From the NCBI GenBank assembly GCA_019241805.1, contig JAFAWL010000335.1, positions 1-5,429 of the forward strand: DNA of 5,429 nucleotides, read 5' to 3'. The notes beneath the pieces are model-generated. The model had not been told where the DNA came from. It worked only from the letters and a program-made list of their open reading frames with translations, and did no database searches. Made by a program: the position numbers and the translations under genes. Shown here piece by piece: positions 5,112 to 5,429 of the stretch. This DNA is from Actinomycetota bacterium (GTDB taxonomy: Bacteria > Actinomycetota > Actinomycetes > Mycobacteriales > Jatrophihabitantaceae). Each line of letters begins with the position of its first letter. Position 1 is the first letter of the stretch.

Positions 5112-5429
5112 TTGTTCGAGCGGTTCACCGAGCGCGCCCGGCAGGTCGTGGCCCTGGCTCAGGACGAGGCCCGGACGCTCAAGCACGACCACGTAGGCCC
5201 GGAGCACCTGCTGCTCGGGCTGTTGCGGGAGGGCGGGGGCCCGGCAGCCCCGGTGCTGGAATCGTTCGACATCACGCTCGAGCGCGTGCGTGGCGAGGTG
5301 GTCCGCATCGTCGGCGTCGGTGGCGCAGGCGGCAGCACCGGGCAGATGCGATTCACGCCCGACGCCAAGCACGTTCTCGAACTGGCCGTGCAAGAGGTGC
5401 GCAAGCTCGGGCACAACTACATCGGCACC
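5112..5429 (+). CDS. clpC: Clp N-domain protein, probably ATP-dependent Clp protease ATP-binding subunit ClpC (5' 106 codons)
   Basis: The reading frame runs without a stop to the window edge. The opening MFERFTERARQVVALAQDEA and the pair of repeated segments LKHDHVGPEHLLLGLLREG (about 23-41) and VRKLGHNYIGT (from about 96) are the two-repeat Clp N-domain, which docks adaptors and substrates onto the AAA+ unfoldase that feeds ClpP. Glu31, in the first P-E-H, matches the phosphoarginine-binding Glu32 of Bacillus subtilis ClpC; its usual neighbour Thr is Pro here. The window stops one codon before the matching second Glu. The start is TTG, chosen because homologues begin MFERFT; no Shine-Dalgarno precedes it. 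A stand-alone Clp N-domain protein cannot be excluded because the ATPase modules lie outside the window, so the symbol is provisional. Confidence 0.85.
   Translation, partial: MFERFTERARQVVALAQDEARTLKHDHVGPEHLLLGLLREGGGPAAPVLESFDITLERVRGEVVRIVGVGGAGGSTGQMRFTPDAKHVLELAVQEVRKLGHNYIGT

Noticed and set aside
1..5429. A stress or detoxification gene cluster (dodecin, dehydrogenase, ClpC, phosphoesterase) acting as one system
   Set aside because: The genes alternate in strand, have separate promoters or starts, and share no partner domains, so the association is thematic only.

Overview
The window is a compact, GC-rich (about two thirds G+C by eye) stretch of chromosome that most resembles a high-GC actinobacterium (Actinomycetota). 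The clues are strong GC bias at third codon positions, a GTG and a TTG start, a ClpC-type N-domain, a dodecin-like protein close to the mycobacterial Rv0379 type, and a GNAT protein common in that phylum. A deep-branching class such as Thermoleophilia is possible but is only a guess. I see no tRNA, rRNA, mobile element, CRISPR array or phage gene.

Layout from left to right. The 3' end of an unrecognised small protein (+, 2-340) converges on a RimJ/RimL-like GNAT acetyltransferase (-, 388-1110). An 82-bp divergent gap follows, holding a good promoter and ribosome binding site for a 71-residue dodecin-family protein (+, 1193-1408). That gene converges on a large secreted alkaline-phosphatase-superfamily phosphoesterase (-, 1500-3749), and two GC hairpins lie in the gap between them. 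A 127-bp divergent gap carries a strong Shine-Dalgarno for the phosphoesterase and two inverted repeats. It leads to a zinc-dependent, formaldehyde-dehydrogenase-like alcohol dehydrogenase (+, 3877-5064). After 47 bp comes the first 106 codons of a Clp N-domain protein, probably the ClpC ATPase (+, 5112 to the window edge).

The genes alternate in strand and almost all look like single-gene transcription units, so nothing here reads as an operon or a multi-gene system. Dodecin, an aldehyde/alcohol dehydrogenase and ClpC could all serve stress or detoxification, but that link is thematic only. The points most worth a second look are: a dodecin lacking the flavin-stacking tryptophan; a GUAA-capped, fully GC-paired hairpin ending 4 nt before the dehydrogenase start codon; an exported phosphoesterase that mixes motifs of two metal-phosphatase families and has eight mature cysteines, six of them in close pairs; and a probable leaderless TTG start for the Clp gene. 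I found no convincing undescribed system.
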